Assembly (NCBI GenBank): GCA_001179505.1
Contig: CDMY01000033.1
Coordinates: forward strand, 89,750-153,749
DNA length: 64,000 nucleotides
Source of the DNA: Vitrella brassicaformis
Lineage: Eukaryota > Sar > Vitrellaceae
Direction of reading: 5' to 3'
The translations under genes were made by a program, and so were the position numbers. Below the pieces are notes generated by a model. The model saw only the letters and a list, made by a program, of their open reading frames with translations. It did not search any database and had not been told where the DNA came from. This document shows, one piece after another, positions 41,301-52,882 of the stretch; position 1 is the first letter of the stretch; every line of letters begins with the position of its first letter.

Positions 41301-44300
41301 GTGATGCATGGCAACCTGTGCATACCCGAAAGCGAATCAAGCGCAACATCCAGTCGCAACCGTACTGCCTTTTCAGCAAACCTCTGCAAAATGCACTCGG
41401 AGCACTGTCCAGATGCGGTTCCATACCCATCTGGTGTGACACCAAGCAGGTGTAAGACATAAGATTAGTAAGTTCTCGATTCCGGAATCGAGCACGTACC
41501 GTATTCTATTCATGTTCCCGCTGGCCACTTCCACGAGTTTTTGTAGAGCGAAAATGCGAGGCTGCTCGTTTGAGAGCTCTTCGATTGATACTGCGCAAAG
41601 CTGAGTGACGAACTGGACGATCTCGCCCGACGATAGAAGGACTGATCTGCTGAAGAGCCGTTCGATGGCGGATGTATCGATCTGCGAGTACATTTACAAG
41701 ACAATGATTGTCGGCGCATCTTCGTGTCCATGATTTCCGCACCTGTGCCATCACGTTTTCCGCGTTCATTTGCTCAACGGCCTGTGCATCATCGCCGGTG
41801 AATAGAATGTTGTACGACGCAGCTGAATCCAGAAAAAGACACTCTAGAGTGGCAAAATGTTAAGATGAGCTCTCTCCACCTGTCGTGTTGCTGGTGTGGC
41901 CTTGGTGCAGCTGATGGGTGAAGCGCGACGGGATCTGGGCTTGGGAGTGGCTGCCAGCGCTGGTCGGGCTCTGGGAAGAGAAGAAGAGGAAATCCTCCTT
42001 TCCCTTTTTCTGCTGAAGCCGTTCCAGTTGACTGATGCACTGCAGCAGGGGCAGCCACGAGTGCCCTAGGTTGTTGCCATCGGCCAGACCAATGGACAAC
42101 AGGGTCTTGATGCACTCAATGTTCTTCCCCTTGATCTCCTTTAATGTTGTGAGATATGTGAACTTCGCCAAGGAGCTTACGAAAGACTCCAATTCGACAG
42201 GCATGTCGAACCTGAAAAGCCAACAAAGGCAACTATAGTCCATTTCACATAACATGTTGCTGCGAAGGCCACCTCGAGGCGATTCTGACGCAGTGTTTGA
42301 AGCCTTCCAGACATCCTTCGACAGTCAAGGAGTCGTCCTGCGTCTCTAGCAGCACGCTGAATGTCGCTAACAGTGGCCAACACGCCACCTCGAAGAGAAA
42401 CCTGACATACTCGACCGTTTCCGCAGTGGCAACGATGTACGGCGACTCCCTAAGAGGCAGCGACAGCGGTAAACGGGTGCATCGCGTACACTTCTTTCTC
42501 TACGGCGTACTTCTTTTTTTCCTTCTTCTTGATCAGTTCTGTCGATCGCGTGACGATTCCTCGTGTCTGATCAGATAGACCGGCAGACAGACAACACGTA
42601 CATATCTCCCTTTCTTCTTACTTCTCTAAGGAACAACTCAAATTTCTTGCGGCCAGCAGCTGTCATGGATTCCATCCGGGCCTTCGCGCCTTGGTCTTCC
42701 GGCAATAGCCACTCCTCAGACACGACACGATCGTATAGCGTCTCCAGGTACTCCTTAGGGAGATCTTGCGAGTCGTTAATGCCTCGGTTGTTGCTACGCG
42801 GACATACAGATGCGCATCGAGCAATTTGTTGGTGCGAGTGACCTCCAAATTCTGCACTAACCGAATGAAATCTTCCTGCAAGAACACACGCACAGCACCC
42901 TACTGACAAGTCTTAGTCAAGGCATGCACGCATCAGTCGCAGACCTTGGTCATTTTGTTCTCGGGCCGTATCTGCGAACTGTGTGCGTCCGTGTGCAACA
43001 TGATCAGAGAGAACGAGAGCACGTAACACGAGTCGGCGTTCGCGAATATTTTGTCCGGGTTATCTCGAATGTACTTCTCTGCAATGTAAGACCACAACTG
43101 CGGAACGTTTTGCGAATGACTGTGCCGCCTCACCTGCGAACTTCTCCATCATCCTGTCGATTTTCTGCGCCTCACCAGGCAACCGGAAGCTGGATATAAA
43201 GCGGCGAAGAGCCAGGTCAAGCTCGAGGCCCTAAAGTTGTTGACGAATAAAGATCGATGAGCCATTCTGGCTGGAAGAACCTCACCGCAAAGTCTTGAAG
43301 GTCTATGCAGAGCGGCAAGGGAGCTGTGTCTTTCAAAAGCTTCTTTCGATTAATCAGCGCAACTTACCGATTAGTGCATACAACACCTTCTGGTTGAGGC
43401 TCTTGTCCTCGCCGAGGTAGTCACCAATCAGGGTCTTGTCGAGTCCCTCCTGGGTTAACAGGAATCTCGCAATGGCCTCAGGATCATCTTGGAGTTGTCC
43501 TGTGCTGATGAGGTACTCGATCCCTTTCTTGGGCTTGATGTTGAATTTGGCTATCGCCCGTTGGAGTTGGGCCTTCTTGAGACGCTGCTGATACACCTGG
43601 AGGAAAACGGTGCACGTCCGACGAAAGAGGCCTCGCTCTATCGCTCAGGCCCACCTGCGACGAGGACGCTGACCCTGCTGCTGCCTGAGCCGTCATACGG
43701 TCTTTTTCGGCTTCACTCGCAAAGTCGTCCTCCTCGGTTTCCTGTTCCTCTAAGTGGCTTGCCGGCTGCTCTGCATCTTCTGTCGCCCGTCGCACCCAAT
43801 CAACCACGGAGCCCATCAGTGTAACAAGAGCCTTTAGGGCCACCATTTGCAGTGCCGCCTGCTGTTGCGGGAGGATGAGGTTCGTGTGCTCTGTGGACGT
43901 ATACTTTCCCTGCGCGAATAAGCAAGGACGCAAGAGAGCGACCCTTCTNNNNNNNNNNNNNNNNNNNNNNNNNNNNNNNNNNNNNNNNNNNNNNNNNNNN
44001 NNNNNNNNNNNNNNNNNNNNNNNNNNNNNNNNNNNNNNNNNNNNNNNNNNNNNNNNNNNNNNNNNNNNNNNNNNNNNNNNNNNNNNNNNNNNNNNNNNNN
44101 NNNNNNNNNNNNNNNNNNNNNNNNNNNNNNNNNNNNNNNNNNNNNNNNNNNNNNNNNNNNNNNNNNNNNNNNNNNNNNNNNNNNNNNNNNNNNNNNNNNN
44201 NNNNNNNNNNNNNNNNNNNNNNNNNNNNNNNNNNNNNNNNNNNNNNNNCGCCCCCCCCCCCCCCCCAAGAAAAAACACCTTTCAAACCTGGGCAATCCTG

Positions 44301-47121
44301 CTAAGACATTCGATAAGCCGCGCGAAAATGTCGGTCTCGCCCACACAAGCATCCCAGTTGAGGAAGAGCTCCAGAGCTATAGTCGCGTCCGTGCAGAGCT
44401 TGTAAAAGACCTGAAAGGGGAGGAACCAGAGGGCCGTTCCCACCACTGCCGTTCCGTGTTTCGTTTTCGAACTTGAAGAACGCGATGCTTGTGCTCAAAA
44501 GAAGAGTTGCCGCTCTCCAGAATCTTCACTGAACCAGAGACCATTCAAGTTTCTGACCTATCAGGGGGCTCTGGGGGCTCTCTCCCGCATAGGCATAGCT
44601 TACGGAATATCTGCAGATCATAAACGGCAATACATTGAAATGCGCAGAGATTTCGGCTACTCTTACCTGTTCCACAAAGACTCCGATTTCGGTCCGCAAG
44701 TGGTCCTATTCCAAAAAAAAGGCAAAGGTATTATCAAGTTAGCGACGAGGAGCAAAGGTACTTTGAAGTTAGCGACGAGGACCTGAAAATAGAGACATAC
44801 ATCTCACGTCCTGAAGTAGCAAGAGTTTGGTTTGAAGCTGCATTCAGCCCCCCCAGCTTACCAGAAAGATGGAAAGCGATAAGCCAAACACCCGAGGGAT
44901 GTGCGACACCGAGTTCTTCACTAACGAGAAGCAAAGCAGATTCCTAAGCACTTGCAAGAATCGTTCGGAATTCTTGAAAACAGGTCCCGAGTTCTGAGAC
45001 ACGGACACAAGAACGTACCAAAACGCACCTCACCACCTGTGTCCTCACCTGAAGCATGGACAGAATCAGCTCGAGGGACAGACGTTTCGACCGAACTATT
45101 CGCTGGTCGGGCTGAGTTGTGGGTGCCATCAAACCCATGCCCATCCCAATTGAGGCCTGTTGTGGTTCCGGGATGTCTTTCATCGAAAGCTTGCACAGGG
45201 ACTGGAAGACCATGAGGGCGTCCTGGACACACGTACATGGATGCCGCTTATTCGTGTTCGTGTCCGCCTGTGCACGTGTGTACGTGCGTGTGTCTGTCCC
45301 TCTTTCCGTGACCGTCTTCCCCAGTGCCCTCTGGTGTTTCTTACCCGTTGATGAAGGCTCATGATCATCTCCCTTTCCAATGCGCCCGTTGGTCGGCCGA
45401 TGTGTGGACGCGGGGCCATGCTGAGTCCCTCGACGCGGACTTCCAGCTCTGTCTCTCCATCGCTGGCCGGAGAGGGGGTCGGCGAAGAGGTCTGTACCCC
45501 ACTGCGCCCATCGCACTCGACCCCGACGGCCTTCTGTAGTTCGGGTGTCTGCCTCTCCGCCGCCGGATGGAGGAAGGCATCGATGCTGTTCAAGCGGTAG
45601 AGGTTGGTATGCTTGCATGCGTGGGAACAAACAGGATCCTTCGTCTCAATGCAGTAGTGCTTCGCAGGGCGGCGGCAAACGATGCACCAACCTGGACGCA
45701 CAGACGGACGCCATTCAAGGGAGATAACACACACATGCGTCTGTTACCGAACTTCCCGCAGGGATAGCCGAGCTCGTTGAGGAGTGGTCTCGCTCCTTCG
45801 CTGGCTGCTGCCTCCCCCACGCCCTCGCCTGTCGGTGTTTCGCCGTCCGCTGCGGTTCCGGCAGCTTCTGCTGTTGGCGGATTCGCTCGACAGACATCGT
45901 CAACGAGCTTGGTCAGGTGGGAGCGAAGCCACTCATTCAGAAGCAGCTCCGGATCGGGCTGGGGTGAAGCATCGCCTCCCTCATGCAAGACATCTCCGAC
46001 TGGGCGCTTGAGCGGCTCCCACACCAGTGGTGGCTTTGCCGAGGACGAGAACTCCATCCGGCTCATAACGACGTTGAGCATTTGCGTAAGGGATGCCTGG
46101 GCCGTCCGCTGGTTTTGCACGTCTCGACTGTCCCTGTGTATCTGGAATATCGTCTGGACCGCCTTCATGAGGGAAGGGCCGTGGACGTGGTTGGAGCCGA
46201 CACCAATACTGATGTTCATGTTGGTGCCGAGGCTGACTGCGCCGGGGATGCCCGTCGTGCCCGCTCCTGTTCCGTTGATGACAGTCCTGGTACTCCTGTC
46301 TTCGCCCGTGTCCGACGATGTCAGAAGCGGCACTGTCGGGGCTGTGGTCGTGGTCGTGACCGCCGTGAGAAGGCAGCGGATGATCTGGAGGTGCACGGCG
46401 TCGTCTTGCAGCTCCGAACACGCGCAGATGACCTTGACGACCTTGTCAATGAGCAGAAGAGGGGCCTCATGGCCCCAGCCATGTCTGCTGCGATCACCCT
46501 CTGCTTGATGGGCGGCTGCGGCGCTGCCATGCTTGCCATCCTTCTCTGCTTCCACGTCCGCAGGCTTCTCCTTCAGCGGGCCAGAGAAGAAACCGTACAC
46601 CAACAGCTTCTGAGGCAAGACAATCAGTGACAGACCGGCCCGACAGTCAGTCAAGCAGCTAGTAGAGACTCACTTGGATCGAGTCAAGAGCGATGAGGAC
46701 CAGCTTGACCGTATTGCTTTCACATGCCATCTGGAAGGGCTTGAAGAGGTCCTCTGCACTTGCATAGAGCTGCACCGACAAGGCTGACATGACGGCACCG
46801 CTCGCCTCGCCAGCCGGCGCGTCCCTCTCCCCCTCTTCCTCTCCTGCGGGCCGGCCTTCATCGGTGAGCTCCTCTTCAAGTGCCTTGAGCCTCTCCAAGC
46901 ACCTTTGACACTGGATTACAGCCAGGCAGACCAATACACACACGCGGATCCACAGGATGCCTGCTGCCTGCGTGAGTACCTCATCCCGCAGCTCCTTCTG
47001 CCGCCGGGTGGCTAACTTCTGAAGGGACGAAAAGGTGCTCCTGCAACACAAGCAGAAAAACCAAGCTTATTTCAATCTTATTTTGCTCCCCTGCTTCTCA
47101 CTTGAGAATGGATAAGGCCAT
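38382..47121 (-). CDS. BIG-type ARF guanine-nucleotide exchange factor (Sec7 domain)
   Basis: The start is ATG 47121: MALSILK joins in phase to [17 protein letters not shown] at 47040. The DCB region has [20 protein letters not shown] and [12 protein letters not shown]. An insert [20 protein letters not shown] (about 45675) looks like a zinc-binding knuckle. The HUS region follows with [17 protein letters not shown] 300-N gap interrupts at 43949-44248. The Sec7 domain (43600-42600) has LIGDYLGED with the catalytic glutamic finger, [16 protein letters not shown] and [18 protein letters not shown]. Long helical HDS repeats continue to [20 protein letters not shown] and the stop at 38382-38384. 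BIG proteins activate ARF GTPases at the trans-Golgi. About 30 small exons; interior boundaries were not all checked. Confidence 0.88.
43949..44248. other. Assembly gap (300 N) inside the ARF-GEF gene
   Basis: Exactly 300 N, followed by a C homopolymer (about 44250-44266) that probably caused the assembly break. It hides part of the linker between the HUS and Sec7 domains. Confidence 0.99.
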
Positions 47122-48456
47122 CACTCAAACGATGGAGATCTTCCATTCAAAGTGCGAGCTTAAAGCAATCAATGCGAGCTGTTTCTCCTTCCGAATGGAT
47201 TGCATTCAAGTGGGAGAAAGCATGAGTGGCTCTACAAGAACAACAGCAGCTGTGGAGGATGGACTGTGGAGGATCAGGGTGGCCTGACGAGGAGGCACGG
47301 TGCATCGTCCTCCCACACCATTATCATCCATGATCAAAGATAAGGTCAGTGGAGAGGGGAGTGAGAGGGGAGTCAAGTGCACAGAATAATGGATGTGTTC
47401 AACGGCTCTATTCAGGTTGGGCGGCACGAGCGTTTGCACATGCCGACGAGGGGAGGGGAGTATTACTGTATGACGGGAGAAAAGCACGAACACGAAGAAG
47501 TGTGACGGCAACACGGCACAACGAATCGATGGATGGAACAAACAAATGTGCGTGGGGGGAAGGGGGAAGCCGCGCGTGCGGGAGCGAAGACTATGGCCTT
47601 CGTGTGATTAGACCTCTCAAGACAACTCAGCGTGTGCAGTGCGCGTATATATTGCATTTTTCGCGTTGAATATCACACCTAACACGAATTCTCCCTTTTC
47701 TCCTGTCTCCCTGTCAGTCGTGCAGATCGGGTGTCGTCGGCCAAGCCGTTGGAGGGGCAAGAGCAAGGGAATCGCAACGGCTTGGCGTTTTTCTCGACTC
47801 GTGCGTGCGTCGAGGGGCTCTATTGCGTGGACTCGATGATACAGTCTATTTGTCGGTCGTGTCAGCAGGCGCGGATGGGTGGATGGCAGCTGATGAACGC
47901 ATTCCGCTAGGCGCCATCGCGCATGCGATCTTGTGTGCGGCCTCTCTGTGCTTCCAGTCGAGTTGCTTGCACTCCCTCCACCTGGGGGAGCGGGGGGCAC
48001 ATGTTTGATTGATGCCTCAATGCAAACGGCTACGGTGAGGGCATCTGATGTGTCAGTGACGACAACTGAATGACATTTGGATCGTGTGTTCGTGAATGTT
48101 TGTGTCATGTGTCTGGGTTGTGAAGTATCTTCTTGGTTCTCACAACTCAAGATGTGACGGCCTCGCCCCCCTTGAGTTTGTCAATCTTCTGAAGCAGATC
48201 AATGAGAGAGATCGGAAACACATACACAGAAAGGTCTACACACACAACATGAGATCTTGCCACATACATACATAAAGACACGCCCCTCCGGCACTACAGA
48301 CGAACCATTTGGTAATTCATTCACACAGTTAGTCACCCCCGGCATGGATGACACATGAGCAAGAGAATGTAGGGCTGACTGCGTCAGTCTCCTCTGTCTT
48401 CCGCCCTTCCTCCTTGCCCCCATCTGTCTGCATCTATTTACCTGCATCGACCGCTC
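47122..48456. other. Gene-poor stretch between ARF-GEF and SDHAF2
   Basis: About 1.3 kb. Several open frames of 60-177 codons exist on both strands, but none shows a recognisable domain, consistent splicing or biased composition. It probably contains the ARF-GEF 5' region and the SDHAF2 3' UTR. A small unrecognised gene cannot be excluded. Confidence 0.4.
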
Positions 48457-48870
48457 TCACTTGCCCTGTTCTCTGGCTTTGGCTATGTGCGGATGCTCAT
48501 CTCTGACATAAGCGGCGAGCAGCCGATAGACATCATGATTGGCCCACTCGACGGGCACCTCCTCCTGGCCGCTCAGCCACTTGAACAGGTTGGGGTTCTC
48601 GCAGTCCAGGAGCTTGTCGAACTGGTCCAGCTGCTGCTCACTGAAGCTGCCCAGGTACTTGTCCGCGAAGGATCCCATCAGCACATCCAGCTCAAGCCAT
48701 CCCCGCTGCTTGCTGCGGTACAGCAGCTTCTTCCGACGCCCCTCCCACTCGCCAGTGTTGGCCACGAAACAGCGACGCTGCAAGTCGGCCCGCAGAAAGA
48801 CCATCCCAGATGAAGGGCGAAAGGCTCGTAGAGGCACCACCATGGCTTTTTGAAGCATAGCTGTCTTCAT
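48457..48870 (-). CDS. SDHAF2: Succinate dehydrogenase assembly factor 2
   Basis: A single-exon protein. I chose the ATG at 48870 (MKTAMLQKAMVVPLRAFRP) because the following Arg-rich segment looks like a short mitochondrial presequence; an upstream in-frame ATG at 48903 is possible. The core is diagnostic of SDHAF2/Sdh5: KKLLYRSKQRGWLELDVLMG, FADKYLGSFSEQQLDQFDKL, LDCENPNLFKWLSGQEEVP. The stop is at 48457-48459. This small protein promotes covalent FAD attachment to the flavoprotein subunit of complex II in the mitochondrial matrix. The conserved RGWLE region is intact. Confidence 0.92.
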   Translation of the reverse strand: MKTAMLQKAMVVPLRAFRPSSGMVFLRADLQRRCFVANTGEWEGRRKKLLYRSKQRGWLELDVLMGSFADKYLGSFSEQQLDQFDKLLDCENPNLFKWLSGQEEVPVEWANHDVYRLLAAYVRDEHPHIAKAREQGK

Positions 48871-48883
48871 TTCCCAGCACAGG

Positions 48884-48911
48884 ACCCTAACCCTGAATCC
48901 CAAAACCCTGT
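48884..48911. promoter_or_regulatory. Telomere-like tract upstream of SDHAF2 / methyltransferase pair
   Basis: ACCCTAACCCTGAATCCC and CAAAACCCTG lie between the divergent starts at 48870 and 49059. This is the third promoter in the window with CCCTAA-type units. Confidence 0.45.
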
Positions 48912-49058
48912 CGATGCAACACTCGTCGATTCATCAGGCATGATCTCCTGCACACACACACACGCACACGTGTGTCTTATCATGCAATCACTCCAATCCC
49001 TGAGCTGGTTCTTTTTCTTGAAAGGGCGCGAAGGCCTCTGCACATGGTGCACTGAAGC

Positions 49059-50854
49059 ATGAACCGTAAGAGCATCTCGTTGTGGCATTCTCTGCCCTTG
49101 TCCATCATCGCCGTCATGGGACGTAAGTGCACAGATCGGGTGCGTCCGAGATGAACGAATTGTGCAAGTGTTTCTGTGCATGCTGCTATCAGTATCGACG
49201 TGGCAGAATCGACGAGAGATGAGGCGGAAGGCTAAAGGCAAACCCCTCCCGACAGGTCCGGCCAGCTGACCTCGCCGCTGTGAGGCGGATGGATGCGTCC
49301 ATCCATTCATTCATTCATTCATGTGTCTTCTGTTGGTGTGTTGGGCGTTTCAGAGGCCGAGCGTCGCGAGATATTCGACGAGGGAGCGAGGGGGTGGGAT
49401 GCCATGGTCTTCTGGGATGAACTCGTAGGCACGGGGTGGCACCGCAGAGCACAAGACAACAGTGCAGAGCCACATGGGCCATTTATTGATTGTATGTGTC
49501 TGTCCATCTCTTCTTGTGCTGGGTGCGGTGCGGTGCGGTGGCTGCATTGCAGAGTATGAGTTTGACGAGTTGGAGGTTCGAGGTGATTCGCCGGGCGTAC
49601 GGCCACGTGCTGGAGGTGGCCGTCGGGACGGGCAGGAACTTCCAGTTCTATGACCACACCAAAGTCAAAAGCATCGTGGTGGGGGCTGGCAGCCACGAGG
49701 CAGTCAGTCACTTTGTCAGGCTCATGAATGAAACCTGCCTGGCTTGTGTGTGTGTCTGTCTGTCTGTCTGTTCCCCCGCCGGTGACTAGGCAGTGGACTT
49801 CAGTGAGGGCATGCTTGATGTAGCGGCATCAAAAAGAAGTGAGCAACCCAACCGGCCTGCCCCTCCCTCTCTATCTATCTACTGTTGTGGTCCCTGGATG
49901 CGATGCGATGCGATGCGATGCGTTGTTTGTGTGTGTTTGTTTCCACAGAATACATTCATCAGGCCATCCCCGTGCAGTTTGAGGTTGCCGACATACTGCA
50001 CTTGGACTTCCCAGACGACACGTTCGACACTGTCGTCGACACGTTCGGTAGGGAGCGACGTGTTCGAGCTAAATGGACCACACACAAGAGTTCTCTTTGC
50101 CCGCATTGCGTGACTGCGTGTTGCTTGCTTTGGAAGGCATCTGCTCTTTTGAGAAGCCAGTTGAAAGCGTCAACGAGATGGCGCGGGTATGTCAAAGACA
50201 ACCAAAGGAATGCGATTGGGTCCCCCCATGGGTGATGCCCGTGTGGTGTGTGTCTGTGTGGTGGTGTGTGTCTGTGGGTGTAGGTCCTGAAGCCCAAGGG
50301 ATCGGTATTGCTGCTTGAGCACGGTTGTGGCACCTGGAATTGGATGAATATGCGGCTCGACAAGTTGCTGGCCGAGCACGTCCACAAATATGCATGCTAT
50401 CACAACAGGTCAGGTGACTATATGACGACAGCGAAACGCATATATGGGAAGAGTGGTTGATTCATACCATCCATCGGTTGTGTGGTGTTGTGTGGTGTCC
50501 AGGCCGATCGACCAGATAGTGCGTCAGGCGGGCCTGGAGGTCATCAGGTGCGAAAGAAGACACTCGGGTGAGCTACAGGCCTACATAACGATAACCCACT
50601 CACTCAATGTTCCATGCACTCACTGCACACATGGATGTTTGTCAGGCACCTCTTACTTCATCTACGCCACCAAGACATGTCATGGGAAGCCGCCAACACG
50701 CATGGAGACGGAGGAGAAAACAGACGAGACAAGCAGCCAGCCAACGGCTACAGACGATCATCAGGCAGGGCAAGCAAGGCAGTCTACAAGTGATAGTGCA
50801 CCCGCGCAGTCAGAAACACCACAAAAGACAGCGAGACATGCAGAAGACACCTAA
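49059..50854 (+). CDS. OMS1-like class I SAM-dependent methyltransferase
   Basis: The start is ATG 49059, with a short hydrophobic segment after Arg/Lys (MNRKSISLWHSLPLSIIAVM) that could anchor or target the protein. Exons join in phase: the LSTWQNRREMRRKAKGKPLP exon, EAERREIFDEGARGWDAMVF, then SWRFEVIRRAYGHVLEVAVG with TGRNFQFYD, which is the SAM-binding motif I (VAVGTGRNF). VDFSEGMLDVA, VQFEVADILHLDFPDDTFDT (motif II), VLKPKGSVLLLEHG and a C-terminal region with GTSYFIYATKTCHG follow. This pattern fits the yeast OMS1 / METTL7 group, linked to mitochondria. The tail after about 50700 is Gln/Thr-rich and disordered. The substrate cannot be told from sequence. Confidence 0.82.
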
Positions 50855-51317
50855 GAATGGCCCACAGCAACATAATTGCATCCATCCACTTTGGCAACAA
50901 TGAAAACCAGTGCGTGTTCGCATACCTTTCCCACTCACACAAATAATGGCAACAATGTACGAACATGTTCCGGACATTGGCGTTTTGCCTGGCTTGCTAA
51001 CCGCCATTGAACTGAGACCTGAGACATGCCATATACTGCACACGCAGAGGTGGCGTCAGAGTAGTTATACACGCAGAGAAGGAGGATTAATTTGACGCCA
51101 ACCAACAAAGCGGATGCAGTTTCATGCAGCCTTCCTACCTGTGTGTGATCCCCAATGGCGAGATGACGCGAAGGAGGGGAAATAGGGGACATGCAAGTCA
51201 AGCTCGCAGTCGAGATTTTCGCGACGAGAGACGGCCGGCAACCTTTCGTTACAATCAGGACCCCAACTCATCAGGCCAGAACGAGGCCATCCGCGCCTTG
51301 TGCGGCGCCTGACGAGG
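50855..51317. other. Gene-free stretch
   Basis: About 460 bp with no supportable gene, simple-sequence poor and more AT-rich than its surroundings. It leads into the palindrome at 51318. Confidence 0.5.
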
Positions 51318-51359
51318 TCATGCATGAAGGGGGACCCCGGGGTCCCCCTTCATGCATGA
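51318..51359. repeat. Perfect 42-bp palindrome
   Basis: TCATGCATGAAGGGGGACCC followed by C gives the 21-nt left arm, and the right arm is its exact reverse complement with no spacer. The centre is GGGGACCCCGGGGTCCCC. The 3' end overlaps the first ATG of the decayed reading frame at 51357. Such a perfect zero-loop palindrome is rare by chance and could extrude as a cruciform. It could be a terminal structure, a protein-binding site or a foldback assembly join. Confidence 0.95.
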
Positions 51360-52830
51360 TGAAACGAAGCATTGCTGGCTGTCTGCTGCTTACCGTGCTG
51401 TCTACCGTGCGTGTTCAGGCCGCCCGCCACTGTTTCCGTTGGGACGCCGTCGTGGAGGAGGTTAAGGAAAAGTTCAATCGCTTTGAGTGTGGCAGATACC
51501 GTCGTCATCCAACTGCGCATGCTGCAGGCGGGTCACATCCTCAGCCTCTGGGCCCGCAGACGAGCGCTGAAGGTGAGGTTGGCCGGCACCGACCATGTGG
51601 GGAGCGACTATCTGTTCCACTAGGAGACCGCCAACCCCATGACCTCCTCCCGCAAAAGAGACCGCTTGCTGAAAACCGGCATCCCCTCGGTGCCCGTCTG
51701 GCCTGGAAGAGGCCAAGACTCTCAGCCGCACCCACGCCGTCCCGGCCTTCTGCACAGATAACCACCGCCTCGTCGCGTATCTGTTCTTCGACCCGAAGGA
51801 GCAGGACAGGATCGGCCAGACAGTGGCAGGCAAGCCGCTTGCCGGGACACCCGAAATGGGGGTAATCGTTGCCCAGCACACGAGACTGGACATGAAAGAG
51901 AAAGGACAACACCCTTGCAGCGTGCTCCAGTCTCCTGTCACCGTCGACTACTTCCGCAAGCTCTCTTGACACTCATTGGTGAGTGTGTGAACAGGGGAGA
52001 AAGAGGTTAGTTAGTTGGTGAATGGGCCTGTTTGTGTGTGAGCAGGCGCCTGCCCCTTCCCACTGCCCCGCTTCGAAGCCATTGTTCGCTACGTGGAGCC
52101 AGTCGTGGCGCGTGTCTCCGATAAGGTCATGCAGCTTTGGCCGGAGGACTGCGGCACCTTCAAGGGCATGGATGATGCCCTGGAGGTCGCCCGCTACGCC
52201 ATCTGCAAGTAGCGAGTCAAGAAGTTGTTCGAGGACTTCGTCCCGCCGAGCGACCCACCAACGCAAGCCGAGATAGTGGAAGCACGATCTTATTTTGAGC
52301 AGGTCGGTGCGTCCGGGTGGGGTCGATTGGTCGATTGGGTGTCTGTGTGGAGTGCCTGTCTATGTGGCGGACTGCCTGCAATGCAGAGGATGAAGAGCTC
52401 GTTTTCGCCACCAGATCCAGACGAGCTATCTCCAACAGATCAGGTACCTACAGAGAGCACGGCAAGGGCCACGGAGGCCGTGTGCCGCGTCGATGGCAAT
52501 TGACAAGGGAGGGACAGAGGTCAGTCACGTCGGCCGAAGCGAACCACACTTGGTTGATGGTTTGCTTGTGCACCGATTGCAGGTGGCATGCAAACGAGCG
52601 CCACACTCGTGAGGTTTTCGCCTGTCCCTTCCACCTGGCGCTCGAAGACAGGGATTCATTTCATCTGGTCTTGGACCGATGCACCGGCCCAAGCCTCATC
52701 CAGGTCATGATGGACGGCGGGGCGGTTCCGGAGGGCCAGTGCAAGACCATCATTTGGGACATTCTTCGCTCTCTTGCTGGAGGATGCGGCCACAATGCGG
52801 GTGCTTCACACCAATTCCCCGGGGTAAGCT
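51357..52830 (+). pseudogene. Decayed gene with signal peptide and kinase-like fragment
   Basis: An N-terminal signal peptide (MKRSIAGCLLLTVLSTVRVQ, from 51360) is followed by plausible protein only if frames are switched: ADTVVIQLRMLQAGHILSLW ends at an in-frame TAG (FH-stop-ETANPM, about 51620). Coding character resumes in another frame with THAVPAFCTDNHRLVAYLFF and then meets a TGA near 51967. A further exon-like segment ALEVARYAICK meets a TAG at about 52210 and continues RVKKLFEDFV. Near 52590-52790 a fragment resembles a protein-kinase hinge and alpha-E region (FHLALEDRDSFHLVLDRCTG, CKTIIWDILRSLAG), but the catalytic HRD and DFG motifs are missing. Several independent lesions argue for a pseudogene rather than sequencing error. 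The original family of the N-terminal part is unknown. Confidence 0.6.
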
Positions 52831-52882
52831 CTTGCCATTCACGTCACACAATTGGAAAGCAGTTGGCGTCTGTGTTGTAGGA

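Noticed and set aside
43484-44285. Reading frames across the second N gap
   Set aside because: Same reason: 300 N is arbitrary. Only the flanking ARF-GEF exons are supported.
47617-48150. 177-codon minus ORF between ARF-GEF and SDHAF2
   Set aside because: No domain, no splice context and a composition like translated non-coding DNA.
51474-51972. Minus-strand ORFs of 140-155 codons opposite the decayed gene
   Set aside because: The plus strand gives more protein-like segments and splice signals; the minus frames look like shadows with no recognised motif.
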